24,938 nucleotides of DNA from UBA685 sp002299005 (GCA_963966775.1 CAXAAH010000020.1:1-24938), one strand, 5' to 3'; positions 1 to 7,462 are shown, counted from the first letter of the stretch. The notes: generated from the letters alone by a model not told the origin. A program made the numbers and translations.

Positions 1-57
1 GGGGGGGCTGTCTTTATGGTTATAAACATGGGGCGAAAATTAGGCCAGACCAGCTTT

Positions 58-86
58 TTGTTTTGTGGCAAAAACACCACTATAAG
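58..86 (+). promoter_or_regulatory. candidate sigma70-type promoter for lysK-pyrD
   Basis: TTGTTT at 58-63 and TATAAG at 81-86 are separated by 17 bases, a spacing normal for a housekeeping promoter. Transcription would begin near base 93 and give a leader of about 73 bases before lysK. The match is by eye only, and the A/T-rich stretch offers weaker alternatives, such as TTGCAA at 97-102 with no good -10 box. Confidence 0.4.
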
Positions 87-137
87 GTGAAAAAACTTGC
101 AATTTTAGGGGGTTTTGGCATAGGTTTCAGCAGAAAT

Positions 138-164
138 ATGACTGAAAAAAAAGAACGGCTTTGA
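138..164 (+). other. eight-codon leader reading frame ending 1 nt before lysK
   Basis: ATG at 138 opens a frame reading MTEKKERL and stops at TGA 162-164, with one base between this stop and the lysK ATG at 166. It contains two consecutive AAA (Lys) codons inside a run of eight A (145-152). No strong Shine-Dalgarno sequence precedes it. It could be a regulatory leader peptide that couples translation into lysK, or chance. Removing one A from the run would join this frame to lysK as an N-terminal extension. Confidence 0.3.
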
Positions 165-165
165 T

Positions 166-1773
166 ATGTCAGATACCTCTTCTCTTCATACCCAATTTGC
201 AACCCTTGCACATGATGCGAAGGCTTGGCCTTTTGCCGAAGCGCGCAATGTGATCAAACGGTTGGAAAAATCAGGGGATGATGGCACGCGTCCTGTGGTG
301 TTTGAAACAGGCTATGGCCCGTCTGGCTTGCCGCATATTGGCACGTTCGGCGAGGTTGTGCGCACATCTATGGTGCGCCTTGCTTTTGAGGTGCTGACAG
401 GGCGCAAGACAAGGCTGATTTGTTTCTCTGATGATATGGATGGCTTTCGCAAGGTGCCAGATAATGTGCCAAATCGCGAGATGCTAGCCGATTATCTTGA
501 CCAGCCTTTGACCAAGGTGCCAGATCCGTTTGGCGAATATCCCAGCTTTGGTGAGCATAATAATGCGCGCCTATGTGCGTTTTTGGATGGCTTTGGTTTT
601 GATTATGAATTTATGAGTGCCACAAGCGAATATACAAGCGGGCGTATGGATGGCGCCTTGATGGATATTTTGCGCCATTATGATGCGGTGCGTGATGTCA
701 TCCTGCCAACTTTGGGCGAAGAGCGTCGCAAGACTTATTCACCTTTCTTGCCTGTTTGCCCTGATACGGGCCGTGTTTTGCAAGCCAAAGTCGTGGCAAC
801 AAACGCTGAGGCTGGCACGGTGTCTTATGAAGACCCTGATAGCGGTAAAATCGTTGAAGTGCCTGTCACGGGCGGTGCGTGTAAATTGCAATGGAAGTGC
901 GATTGGGCCATGCGCTGGTACGCGCTTGGTGTTGATTATGAGATGTCTGGCAAGGATTTGAGCGAATCTGTGAGCCTGTCATCAAAGATTGTCCGCATCC
1001 TTGGCAAGGTGCCGCCAACGTCATTTTCTTATGAGCTTTTCTTGGACCAGAATGGCGAGAAAATCTCTAAGTCAAAAGGCAATGGCCTGTCGATTGAGGA
1101 ATGGTTGCGTTATGGCAGTCCTGAATCTCTGGCGCTGTTTATGTATGGCCAGCCAAAGCGTGCCAAGCGTCTTTATTTTGATTCTATCCCCAAAGCGGTG
1201 GATGAATATTTCGCCCATTTGCGCAAATTGCCAGAGGCTGAGCCAAAAGAGCTGTTGGAGAACCCGGCATGGCATATCCAAAAAGGCGAGACCACAAGCC
1301 AAGAGATGCCGCTTAGCTTTTCTTTATTGCTGAATTTGGCGGCTGTCTGTCAGGCAGAAACGCCTGAGGTGATTTGGGGCTATGTGTCTGATTATGCGCC
1401 GGGCGTCGATAGCCAGAGCCACCCTGTCTTGGATGATATGGTGCAATATGCGGTTAATTATTACCAAGATCTTGTTCGCCCAACCTTGCAATATCGCGCC
1501 GCAAGCGAGGCTGAGAAGACCGTGATAGCTGGCCTTCGGGCAGAGATCGCCGCCGCGCCAGCTGAGGCAACAGGTGAAGAGCTTCAATCATTGGTCTATG
1601 CCGCTGGTAAGGGCGCTGATTATGAGAATCTGCGTGACTGGTTTAGCTGTCTATATGAGACGATGTTAGGCCAGAAGCAAGGCCCGCGCATGGGCGGATT
1701 TTTCCGCCTCTATGGCAGAGACAAAACATTGGCGCTATTTGATGATGTGCTAGCAGACAAGCTGGCTTCGTAA
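166..1773 (+). CDS. lysK: lysine--tRNA ligase, class I
   Basis: This cytoplasmic enzyme charges tRNA-Lys with lysine using ATP. At 535 residues it has the length of class I LysRS, the archaeal type found in many alphaproteobacteria in place of class II LysS. The HIGH-type signature is HIGT at residues 57-60, within GPSGLPHIGTFGE, and the KMSKS-type loop is KISKS at 299-303. Both mark a class I Rossmann catalytic core. The helical C-terminal part should be the anticodon-binding domain. The N-terminal AKAWPFAEA segment is usual for the family and supports the start at 166, although the Shine-Dalgarno is weak. pyrD follows after 20 bases, so the two are probably cotranscribed. The identification is firm; only the exact start is open because of the leader frame directly upstream. 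Confidence 0.97.
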   Translation: MSDTSSLHTQFATLAHDAKAWPFAEARNVIKRLEKSGDDGTRPVVFETGYGPSGLPHIGTFGEVVRTSMVRLAFEVLTGRKTRLICFSDDMDGFRKVPDNVPNREMLADYLDQPLTKVPDPFGEYPSFGEHNNARLCAFLDGFGFDYEFMSATSEYTSGRMDGALMDILRHYDAVRDVILPTLGEERRKTYSPFLPVCPDTGRVLQAKVVATNAEAGTVSYEDPDSGKIVEVPVTGGACKLQWKCDWAMRWYALGVDYEMSGKDLSESVSLSSKIVRILGKVPPTSFSYELFLDQNGEKISKSKGNGLSIEEWLRYGSPESLALFMYGQPKRAKRLYFDSIPKAVDEYFAHLRKLPEAEPKELLENPAWHIQKGETTSQEMPLSFSLLLNLAAVCQAETPEVIWGYVSDYAPGVDSQSHPVLDDMVQYAVNYYQDLVRPTLQYRAASEAEKTVIAGLRAEIAAAPAEATGEELQSLVYAAGKGADYENLRDWFSCLYETMLGQKQGPRMGGFFRLYGRDKTLALFDDVLADKLAS

Positions 1774-1793
1774 GTAAAAAAAGGGTTTTATCT

Positions 1794-2921
1794 ATGTGGC
1801 AATTCGCCTCCGCAGTGACACAAAAATTGCCAGCAGAGATGGCGCATAATGTGGCTGTTAAAGCTTTGTCTTTAGGGCTTGGCCCAAAGGCGCGCTTGGC
1901 GCCATTGCCTGTGTCGATAGCGGGGCTTGCGGCGGATAATCCGCTTGGTCTTGCGGCAGGGTTTGACAAGAACGCCGAAGCCTATCAAGGGGCATTTGGA
2001 CTTGGCTTTGGCTTTGTTGAGGTTGGCACAATCACGCCATTGCCACAGCCGGGCAATCCGCGCCCGCGTGTATTTCGTCTGCCCCAAGATGAGGCGGTGA
2101 TAAATCGCTATGGCTTTAATGGCCAAGGCATGCATGTGGCGGCCAAGAGACTTGCTGGGCGTAAGCCGCAAAAAGGCCAGTTGCTTGGCGTGAATATTGG
2201 CGCCAATAAGCTGACGGATGATAAGCCATCTGATTATTATAAATGCGCCCAATTTCTGTGTGGTTACGCTGATTATATGACGGTGAATATCTCTTCGCCT
2301 AATACGCCGGGCTTGCGTGATTTGCAGGATGCTGAGGGGATGAAGGCCACCTTGCAAGCGACCTTTGATGGCCTCAAAGATGCGCCAGACGGTCATGGCA
2401 AGGATAAGCCTGTATTTGTGAAATTAGCGCCAGATATGTCAAAGACCGCGCTGTCACAATCGCTTGAGGCGGCGTGCGCCTATCCGATTGCCGGCATTAT
2501 CTTGACCAATACCACAATCAGCCGCCCCGATAGCCTGACCTCTATGCATCGCACAGAGCAAGGGGGCCTATCAGGGCGTCCTGTCGCCGCTTTGTCGGAA
2601 CAGGTGCTTGATTGGTCGCAAGAGGTGCTAGCGGCGCATGGTGCGTCTCTGGCGCTGATATCTGTGGGCGGTATTTTTGATGCTGTTGATGTTTATGCCC
2701 GCCTGTTGCGCGGCGCAGATGCGACACAGCTATATTCGTCTCTATCATTAAAAGGCGTTGGCCTGCCGCAACAAATCATCAATGATTTGGCAAAGATGGT
2801 CACAAAATCAGGGATGGTCACAGAATCAGGCACAGATATCGCCAGCATAAAAGGCCGTGCCACCTCTATGAGCCAAGCGCGCGAGATGGCAACAAAGCTC
2901 TATGAGGCGGCGACCTCATAA
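1794..2921 (+). CDS. pyrD: dihydroorotate dehydrogenase (quinone), class 2
   Basis: PyrD oxidises dihydroorotate to orotate in pyrimidine synthesis and passes electrons through FMN to the quinone pool at the inner face of the cytoplasmic membrane. The 375-residue length and helical N-terminal extension (about 1-45) indicate the membrane-associated class 2 enzyme. Visible motifs are LGLAAGFDKNAE (51-62, FMN site), NRYGFNGQG (104-112) and NISSPNTPGLR (165-175). By alignment with E. coli PyrD, S168 would be the catalytic base. VFVKLAPD (207-214), LTNTT (237-241) and SVGGI (290-294) complete the barrel. An AAGGG before ATG 1794 acts as ribosome site. Its last 22 bases overlap the opposite-strand RHH gene, and the C-terminal tail after residue 334 carries a short in-frame duplication. 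Function is secure. Confidence 0.97.
   Translation: MWQFASAVTQKLPAEMAHNVAVKALSLGLGPKARLAPLPVSIAGLAADNPLGLAAGFDKNAEAYQGAFGLGFGFVEVGTITPLPQPGNPRPRVFRLPQDEAVINRYGFNGQGMHVAAKRLAGRKPQKGQLLGVNIGANKLTDDKPSDYYKCAQFLCGYADYMTVNISSPNTPGLRDLQDAEGMKATLQATFDGLKDAPDGHGKDKPVFVKLAPDMSKTALSQSLEAACAYPIAGIILTNTTISRPDSLTSMHRTEQGGLSGRPVAALSEQVLDWSQEVLAAHGASLALISVGGIFDAVDVYARLLRGADATQLYSSLSLKGVGLPQQIINDLAKMVTKSGMVTESGTDIASIKGRATSMSQAREMATKLYEAATS
2796..2831 (+). repeat. two 18-bp direct repeats inside the 3' end of pyrD
   Basis: Copy 1 (2796-2813) and copy 2 (2814-2831) differ at two of 18 positions. Both are in frame and encode MVTKSG and MVTESG. They lie in the poorly conserved tail after the last barrel motif, so a recent in-frame duplication is likely. 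Confidence 0.75.
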
Positions 2922-2923
2922 AG
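2898..2923. repeat. inverted repeat holding both stop codons of pyrD and the RHH gene
   Basis: Arms CTCTATGAGG (2898-2907) and CCTCATAAAG (2914-2923) pair at 9 of 10 positions around a six-base loop CGGCGA. The pyrD stop (2919-2921) and the opposite-strand stop (2900-2902) are exact mirror images about the centre. A transcript from either strand could form the hairpin. No T tract follows on either side, so it is at best a weak terminator or an RNA 3' end stabiliser. Confidence 0.7.
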
Positions 2924-3304
2924 ACGCTTTAGCGCAAAGGCAAAACTATCATCAGCGCGCGCTGAACGGATAGGGGCAGATTGTGGCTCTGCCGCACGTA
3001 GCCCTTGCCATTCTTGGTCTTCTGGCCCGTTTTGATCCTGTTGCGCGGCTGTCATGAAAGTATCTTCTGAGACGCGCTCTGCGTAATCAGTGTAATAAAG
3101 CATCAAGAATAACCGCACAGCAGGGGCCATCGCCATAGAGGCCTTGCGGCGCCAAATAGCGTTTAATAATTCATCTAGCGTCTGATTCGTGTCCGCGCTA
3201 ATTTTGGCGGCATTCTGCCAGCAATAATACTCTAGCTGGAGGGTTGTTCGCCTGCCATCTAAGACAATGTTGCGTTTTTCGGGTGTAGCTAGTTTTTTCA
3301 TCAT
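2900..3304 (-). CDS. ribbon-helix-helix domain protein (RHH_4-like)
   Basis: This is a 134-residue protein. Its N-terminal part (about residues 8-65), with KRNIVLDGRRTTLQLE followed by a YYCWQNAAKI helix and later an RLFLMLYYTDYA helix, fits the alphaproteobacterial RHH_4-type domain, a presumed DNA-binding fold. The C-terminal half is polar and looks disordered. The start could be TTG 3310, ATG 3304 or ATG 3301; no clear ribosome site separates them, so I chose the first ATG. It is divergent from rpmB across a 190-base spacer and overlaps the end of pyrD by 22 bases. Targets cannot be read from the sequence; regulation of its own spacer is possible. The family call is moderate and the function unknown. 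Confidence 0.8.
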   Translation of the reverse strand: MMKKLATPEKRNIVLDGRRTTLQLEYYCWQNAAKISADTNQTLDELLNAIWRRKASMAMAPAVRLFLMLYYTDYAERVSEDTFMTAAQQDQNGPEDQEWQGLRAAEPQSAPIRSARADDSFAFALKRLYEVAAS

Positions 3305-3419
3305 GTCCAAAAGGATAATCTTAAAAGGTTAATAAAATACTATGACCGCTGATTTCGCTTCATTTGCTGTTTTTTGCCGTTAATATCGCTAAAAGAGGGG
3401 GTTGTTGGTGTGATTCATC

Positions 3420-3448
3420 TTGACCCTTGTCGTGGGATCGTCTAAAAA
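3420..3448 (+). promoter_or_regulatory. candidate rpmB promoter
   Basis: TTGACC (3420-3425) and TAAAAA (3443-3448) are separated by 17 bases. Transcription would start near 3455 and leave a leader of about 40 bases before rpmB. The rest of the 3305-3494 spacer shows no further clear structure. Confidence 0.45.
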
Positions 3449-3494
3449 CCCAACACTGAATTACTTCCTAGTCGGATTTTAAAGGAGCATGGCC

Positions 3495-3776
3495 ATGGCC
3501 AAGCGTTGTCAAATTACTGGTAAGGGCGTCATGACTGGCAATAATGTCAGCCACGCGAAAAACCGCACACGTCGTCGTTTCTTGCCAAACTTGCAGCATA
3601 CAAGCATGCAGTCTGAGCTGTTGGGTCGCACAATTTCATTGCGCGTATCAACAAGCGCCATTCGCACAATCGAAAAGCATGGCGGTCTTGACGCCTTCTT
3701 GATGCAAGCACGTAATGCGGAATTGGCAGATGATGCCAGAGCGCTAAAGCGTGAGATGCTAGCAGCGTCTGCGTAA
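3495..3776 (+). CDS. rpmB: 50S ribosomal protein L28
   Basis: L28 is a small basic protein of the large ribosomal subunit. The opening MAKRCQITGKGV, then GNNVSHAKNRTRRRFLPNLQ, is the family signature, and the length of 93 residues is typical. Two ATG codons lie six bases apart. The Shine-Dalgarno GGAG at 3484-3487 is one base from the first (3489) and seven from the second (3495), and family members begin MAKRC, so 3495 is the start. The gene stands alone on its strand, with its own candidate promoter and a strong terminator 36 bases after the stop, as expected for a highly expressed single-gene unit. In many alphaproteobacteria L28 lies beside cobT, as here. Confidence 0.97.
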   Translation: MAKRCQITGKGVMTGNNVSHAKNRTRRRFLPNLQHTSMQSELLGRTISLRVSTSAIRTIEKHGGLDAFLMQARNAELADDARALKREMLAASA

Positions 3777-3811
3777 GCTGTTACAGATATTCGGGCTTTT
3801 CACGAGGCCTT

Positions 3812-3847
3812 AAAAAAATACCCCGCTATCACTAGCGGGGTTTTTTT
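3812..3847. terminator. bidirectional Rho-independent terminator between rpmB and cobT
   Basis: A perfect 8-bp G/C-rich stem, CCCCGCTA (3821-3828) and TAGCGGGG (3833-3840), closes a TCAC loop. Seven T (3841-3847) follow on the plus strand and a run of A (3812-3818) precedes it, giving a U tract on both strands. The cobT stop codon (3846-3848) begins within the T tract, so the hairpin lies just beyond cobT and serves both genes. Confidence 0.92.
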
Positions 3848-5693
3848 ATGAGCGGCTCTTTTTATCCTCATCGAATAAATCGGCTAGTTGAGACATCACC
3901 GCGCCGCCTAGCTGGTCGACATCTGTGATGGTCAGCGCGTTGGTGTAATAGCGGTTCACATCATGACCAATACCAATCGCCATCAACTCAATCGGTGAGC
4001 GTGCCTCAATCCTGTCGATCACAAGGCGCAAATGCTTTTCCAAATAATTGCCGCTATTCGATGACAGGGTCGAATCATCCACAGGCGCGCCATCAGATAT
4101 CACCATCAAGATGCGTCTATCCTCGGTGCGGCCCATCAGGCGGTCATGCGCCCATGTCAGCGCCTCGCCATCGATATTCTCTTTCAAGATACCCTCACGC
4201 AGCATCAGGCCAAGCGAGCGACGCGCTCTGCGCCAAGGCGTATCTGCGCCCTTATAGATGATATGGCGGAGATCATTCAGACGGCCCGGCTTTTCAGGCT
4301 TGCCAGCCACCTGCCATGCCTCGCGAGATTTACCGCCCTTCCATGCCTTGGTCGTAAAGCCAAGGATCTCAACCTTCACGCCGCACCGCTCTAGCGTGCG
4401 TGCCAGAATATCGGCTGTCACGGCGGCGATGGTAATCGGCCGGCCACGCATTGAGCCTGAATTATCAAGCAATAGGGTGACGACGGTGTCTCTGAATTTG
4501 GTGTCTTGTTCTTGCTTATAGGATAGGGCTGAGAGCGGCTGTGTTACGACGCGGTGTAATTTGCCGGCATCCAACACGCCTTCTTCTAGGTCGAAATCCC
4601 ATGATCTGTTTTGGTGCGCCATCAATTTACGCTGAAGGCGGTTTGCCAATTTGCCGATAATGCTGGTCAGATTTTCAAGGTGCCTGTCAAGCATCGCACG
4701 CAGGCGATCAAGCTCTTCTGTATCGCAGAGATCATCGGCATCAACGACCTCATCATATTGGCGTGTATAGATTTGATAGGCGTCTTTTGTGCCATCATCA
4801 GCGGCGGACTGGCCTTGCGGATCGCCGCCCGGTGATTCGCCATCTGCCATCGCATCACTATCAGGGTCGCCATCCATATCAGCGCCCTCGTCAGAGCCCA
4901 TAGCGGCCTGACCATCTTGGTCAAGAGACTGGCTGTCTTGCGCATCGGATGAATCCTCACCCATCGCGCTCTCAGCTTCATCATCTTGGCCTTCTTGGTC
5001 GTCATCTTGATTTGATTCGCCCTCATCTTCATTATCGCTATCATCTGAATCCGAATCAGAGGCATCACCCATATCTGTTTCAAGCGCGCCGATAAGCTCT
5101 CTGGCTAATTTGGCGAAGGCTGATTGGTCGCCTTCGGTGCCTTGCATTTTTTCAAGCAAAGCGCCGGCGCGTGATTGAATCCAAGGGCGCCATAATTCCA
5201 TCGTCATCGCGGTTGAGGCAGGCGGTGCTTCGCCTGTTAGAACCTCACGCAATGTCAGGCGCACAGCCTCGGCAAGCGCGCTTTCATCACCGCTATCAGG
5301 CGCGCCAATGGTGCGGCCTTCATAATGCTTATTGATTTTTTCATTCAGGTTTTTACGCACACCTGCCAGCTGGTTTGCCCCAATGGCCTCAATACGCGCT
5401 TGTTCTGCGGCTTCGAAAATCGCCTTGGCACCGGCCATTTGCGGGCAAAGGCGGTTATGTTTTGCCTCATTATGATGCGCCAACCACAGGCCAGCTGAAT
5501 CACTGGCGCCGCGCAATTTATCCATTGATTGGCTAACGCCTTCACGCGCCAAGGCAGGCAGGCGCACTTCTGTTTTGCCAACATGCGTATCATGGCCAGC
5601 ATAGCGCACCTGAACCTGTTTGCCGCCAGCAAGCGCGCGCATAGAGGCCGCATTTGCCTTTAGAAACTCGGTTTGTTTATCAGAATTGCTCAC
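3846..5693 (-). CDS. cobT: aerobic cobaltochelatase subunit CobT
   Basis: CobT pairs with the AAA+ protein CobS to power CobN, which inserts cobalt into hydrogenobyrinic acid a,c-diamide in aerobic B12 synthesis. The 615-residue protein has a conserved N-terminal part (1-200), a very acidic Asp/Glu/Ser/Gln linker (about 207-300) and a C-terminal von Willebrand A domain. In that domain the metal-ion-dependent adhesion site begins at DNSGS (410-414), with D534 in VISDGAP. The start is GTG (5693), with AAAGGT seven bases upstream; no better ATG exists. It lies 78 bases after cobS and is the last gene of the J-domain gene-cobS-cobT unit. No cobN or other corrin gene is in this window, so pathway completeness cannot be judged. 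Confidence 0.95.
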   Translation of the reverse strand: MSNSDKQTEFLKANAASMRALAGGKQVQVRYAGHDTHVGKTEVRLPALAREGVSQSMDKLRGASDSAGLWLAHHNEAKHNRLCPQMAGAKAIFEAAEQARIEAIGANQLAGVRKNLNEKINKHYEGRTIGAPDSGDESALAEAVRLTLREVLTGEAPPASTAMTMELWRPWIQSRAGALLEKMQGTEGDQSAFAKLARELIGALETDMGDASDSDSDDSDNEDEGESNQDDDQEGQDDEAESAMGEDSSDAQDSQSLDQDGQAAMGSDEGADMDGDPDSDAMADGESPGGDPQGQSAADDGTKDAYQIYTRQYDEVVDADDLCDTEELDRLRAMLDRHLENLTSIIGKLANRLQRKLMAHQNRSWDFDLEEGVLDAGKLHRVVTQPLSALSYKQEQDTKFRDTVVTLLLDNSGSMRGRPITIAAVTADILARTLERCGVKVEILGFTTKAWKGGKSREAWQVAGKPEKPGRLNDLRHIIYKGADTPWRRARRSLGLMLREGILKENIDGEALTWAHDRLMGRTEDRRILMVISDGAPVDDSTLSSNSGNYLEKHLRLVIDRIEARSPIELMAIGIGHDVNRYYTNALTITDVDQLGGAVMSQLADLFDEDKKSRS

Positions 5694-5771
5694 CCGTGAT
5701 ACCTTTGTTGCAGTTGCGTCTGGTGTTGTGCGTCTGGTGGTTAGAGCAAGGCGCGCGCCCCCTCTTAAAGA

Positions 5772-6767
5772 TTAAGAGGCGTTGCTGTTACCCTCTGGCA
5801 GATCAATCCCAAAGACGCGCTGGTAATATTCAGCCAGTGTCGGGCGTTCAATCTCGTCACATTTGTTCAAAAAGCTGAGGCGGAAGGCAAGGGTGATATC
5901 ATTAAAGATACGCGCATTCTCTGCCCATGTGAGGACAGTTCTTGGCGACATCACGGTCGACAGGTCACCCGCAAGGAAGCCTTTGCGTGTCATATCAGCC
6001 AAGCGCACCATCTGGTCGATTTGCTTTTCGCCTTCTGGGTTTTGGTAATCTTTTTGCTTTGATAAAACAATCCGCACCTCATCTTCATGCGGCAGATAAT
6101 TCAAGGTTGAGACGATAGACCATCTATCCATCTGGCCTTGGTTAATCTGTTGTGTGCCATGATACAGGCCCGTCGTATCGCCAAGGCCAACCGTATTGGC
6201 GGTCGCAAAGAGGCGGAAATGCGGGTTCGGCGTGATAACCTTATTGCTGTCAAGAAGGGTGAGCTTGCCATCAACTTCAAGAACACGCTGGATAACAAAC
6301 ATCACATCCGCGCGGCCAGCATCATATTCATCAAAGATAAGCGCGACGCAATTCTGCAAAGCCCAAGGCAAAAGACCTTCTTTAAATTCTGTCACCTGCT
6401 TGCCATCACGCAAGACAATCGCATCCTTGCCTATCAAATCAATACGGCTGATATGGCTATCAAGGTTGATGCGCAATGTCGGCCAATTCAGGCGCGATGC
6501 GACCTGTTCGATATGGGTTGATTTGCCCGTGCCGTGATAGCCTTGGATCATCACGCGGCGATTATGCGAAAAGCCCGCTAGAATCGCGAGGGTCGTATCT
6601 TTATCAAATTGATAGTCAGGATCGATGGCCGGCACATAGTCTGAGGCTTCTGAAAAGCCGGGAACTTCTAGATCGACGTCGATACCAAATAGGTCTCTGA
6701 CTTTATAGCTTGTATCAGGCGCGCCTAGCTGGTGGGCGGCTCTACCGTGGACGGTATCTGCTGACAT
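5772..6767 (-). CDS. cobS: aerobic cobaltochelatase subunit CobS (AAA+ ATPase)
   Basis: CobS is a MoxR-like AAA+ ATPase that forms a ring with CobT and drives cobalt insertion by CobN. The 331-residue length matches the family. The Walker A motif is GYHGTGKS (76-83) and Walker B is LIFDEYDAGR (143-152). ATANTVGLGD (188-197) fits the sensor 1 region and MSPRTVLTWAENA (273-285) the C-terminal lid. The N-terminal segment containing VRDLFGID (23-30) and VPGF (35-38) is conserved in CobS. ATG 6767 has a GGAG-type ribosome site about nine bases upstream. It lies between the J-domain gene (45-base gap) and cobT. The call is secure. Confidence 0.96.
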   Translation of the reverse strand: MSADTVHGRAAHQLGAPDTSYKVRDLFGIDVDLEVPGFSEASDYVPAIDPDYQFDKDTTLAILAGFSHNRRVMIQGYHGTGKSTHIEQVASRLNWPTLRINLDSHISRIDLIGKDAIVLRDGKQVTEFKEGLLPWALQNCVALIFDEYDAGRADVMFVIQRVLEVDGKLTLLDSNKVITPNPHFRLFATANTVGLGDTTGLYHGTQQINQGQMDRWSIVSTLNYLPHEDEVRIVLSKQKDYQNPEGEKQIDQMVRLADMTRKGFLAGDLSTVMSPRTVLTWAENARIFNDITLAFRLSFLNKCDEIERPTLAEYYQRVFGIDLPEGNSNAS

Positions 6768-6812
6768 CTTTTACACTCCGTTGAGGCTTATGAATTTAAC
6801 TCGTAAAATCTT

Positions 6813-7427
6813 TTACTGCGATGCTAGCTTCTTACGCAACAAAGAATAGGCAAGATTGATTTCTTTTAGCTTTTCTTCTGCCTTAGGGTCCCCTTGGTGC
6901 CTGTCGGGGTGATGTTGTTTGACAAGCTGATTATATCGTTTCTTGAGCGCCGCGTTATCATTCGTCGGATCAATGCCAAATAAGGCCCATGCTTGGCGCT
7001 CTTCTGGGTCAAGCGCCTCAAGTGCGGCGCCTTTGGTGCTTGTGACATCCTCTTCGAAAAAGCCAAAAATATCATCTAAATCTTCGGGGCGATAGGCAGG
7101 CTTGCCTTGCTGGTTTGCCGCATCCTTGGCGCTTGTACCAAATTTCCAAGAGGGGCGCTCCCATGTTGAGGCATCTCTTATGGCCTTTTCAAGCGCGTCA
7201 CCTTCTATGCCGGAAAAATAGTTCCATTTCTTGTTATATTCGCGCACATGTTCCAAGCAGAAATAGCGATAATCACGCAAAGCATCTCTGTTTTTGGGCG
7301 CAGGAAAAGCCCCATGCTCGGCGCAATCAGGCGCCTCACAAAGCCTGACCTCTGCGCTGGTTTCCTGATCACGCCCTGCAAAGGACATTTCAGGCAATTT
7401 AATATCATTGGCTTTTGAAAATCTCAT
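6813..7427 (-). CDS. J-domain (DnaJ-like) co-chaperone with N-terminal Cys/His motif
   Basis: The 204-residue protein ends in a J domain (about 144-201) with the HPD triad at 173-175 in KQHHPDRHQGD, so it should stimulate a DnaK-type Hsp70. It lacks the G/F linker and the CXXCXGXG zinc repeats of true DnaJ. The N-terminal part instead carries C30, C35, H38, C57 and H60, spaced like a possible metal site, followed by conserved-looking aromatics (REYNKKWNYF). An in-frame TTG at 7472 exists, but ATG 7427 is preferred because a promoter -10 box lies seven bases before it, suggesting a leaderless message. The gene heads the cobS-cobT unit. A role in assembling or remodelling the chelatase ring is speculative. 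Confidence 0.88.
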   Translation of the reverse strand: MRFSKANDIKLPEMSFAGRDQETSAEVRLCEAPDCAEHGAFPAPKNRDALRDYRYFCLEHVREYNKKWNYFSGIEGDALEKAIRDASTWERPSWKFGTSAKDAANQQGKPAYRPEDLDDIFGFFEEDVTSTKGAALEALDPEERQAWALFGIDPTNDNAALKKRYNQLVKQHHPDRHQGDPKAEEKLKEINLAYSLLRKKLASQ

Positions 7428-7442
7428 GACAAAGAGTATAAA
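7415..7442 (+). promoter_or_regulatory. candidate bolA promoter
   Basis: TTGAAA (7415-7420) and TATAAA (7437-7442) are separated by 16 bases. Transcription would start near 7449, with a leader of about 42 bases before bolA. The -35 box lies inside the first codons of the divergent J-domain gene. The -10 box overlaps the opposite-strand -10 box at 7435-7440. Confidence 0.5.
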
Positions 7443-7462
7443 GTTAAAGGGCCGTAAAACAA
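7435..7462 (-). promoter_or_regulatory. candidate promoter for the J-domain gene-cobS-cobT operon, probably leaderless
   Basis: Read on the minus strand, TTGTTT (7462-7457) and TATACT (7440-7435) are separated by 16 bases. The ATG at 7427 begins seven bases after the -10 box, where a transcript would be expected to start, so the message may lack a 5' leader. No Shine-Dalgarno precedes that ATG, consistent with this. Confidence 0.5.

Noticed and set aside
1..7. Run of seven G at the window start
   Set aside because: Too short and at the edge; it may be a sequencing or assembly end effect and cannot be interpreted.
1872..2396. Long open frame (174 codons) on the minus strand within pyrD
   Set aside because: It lies wholly antisense to a clear PyrD and gives a basic, Arg/Lys-rich sequence with no domain; it is a codon-bias shadow.
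4667..5083. Second minus-strand frame within cobT, Met/Ile/Lys-rich
   Set aside because: It reads the acidic Asp/Glu/Ser linker of CobT in another frame; the composition explains it.
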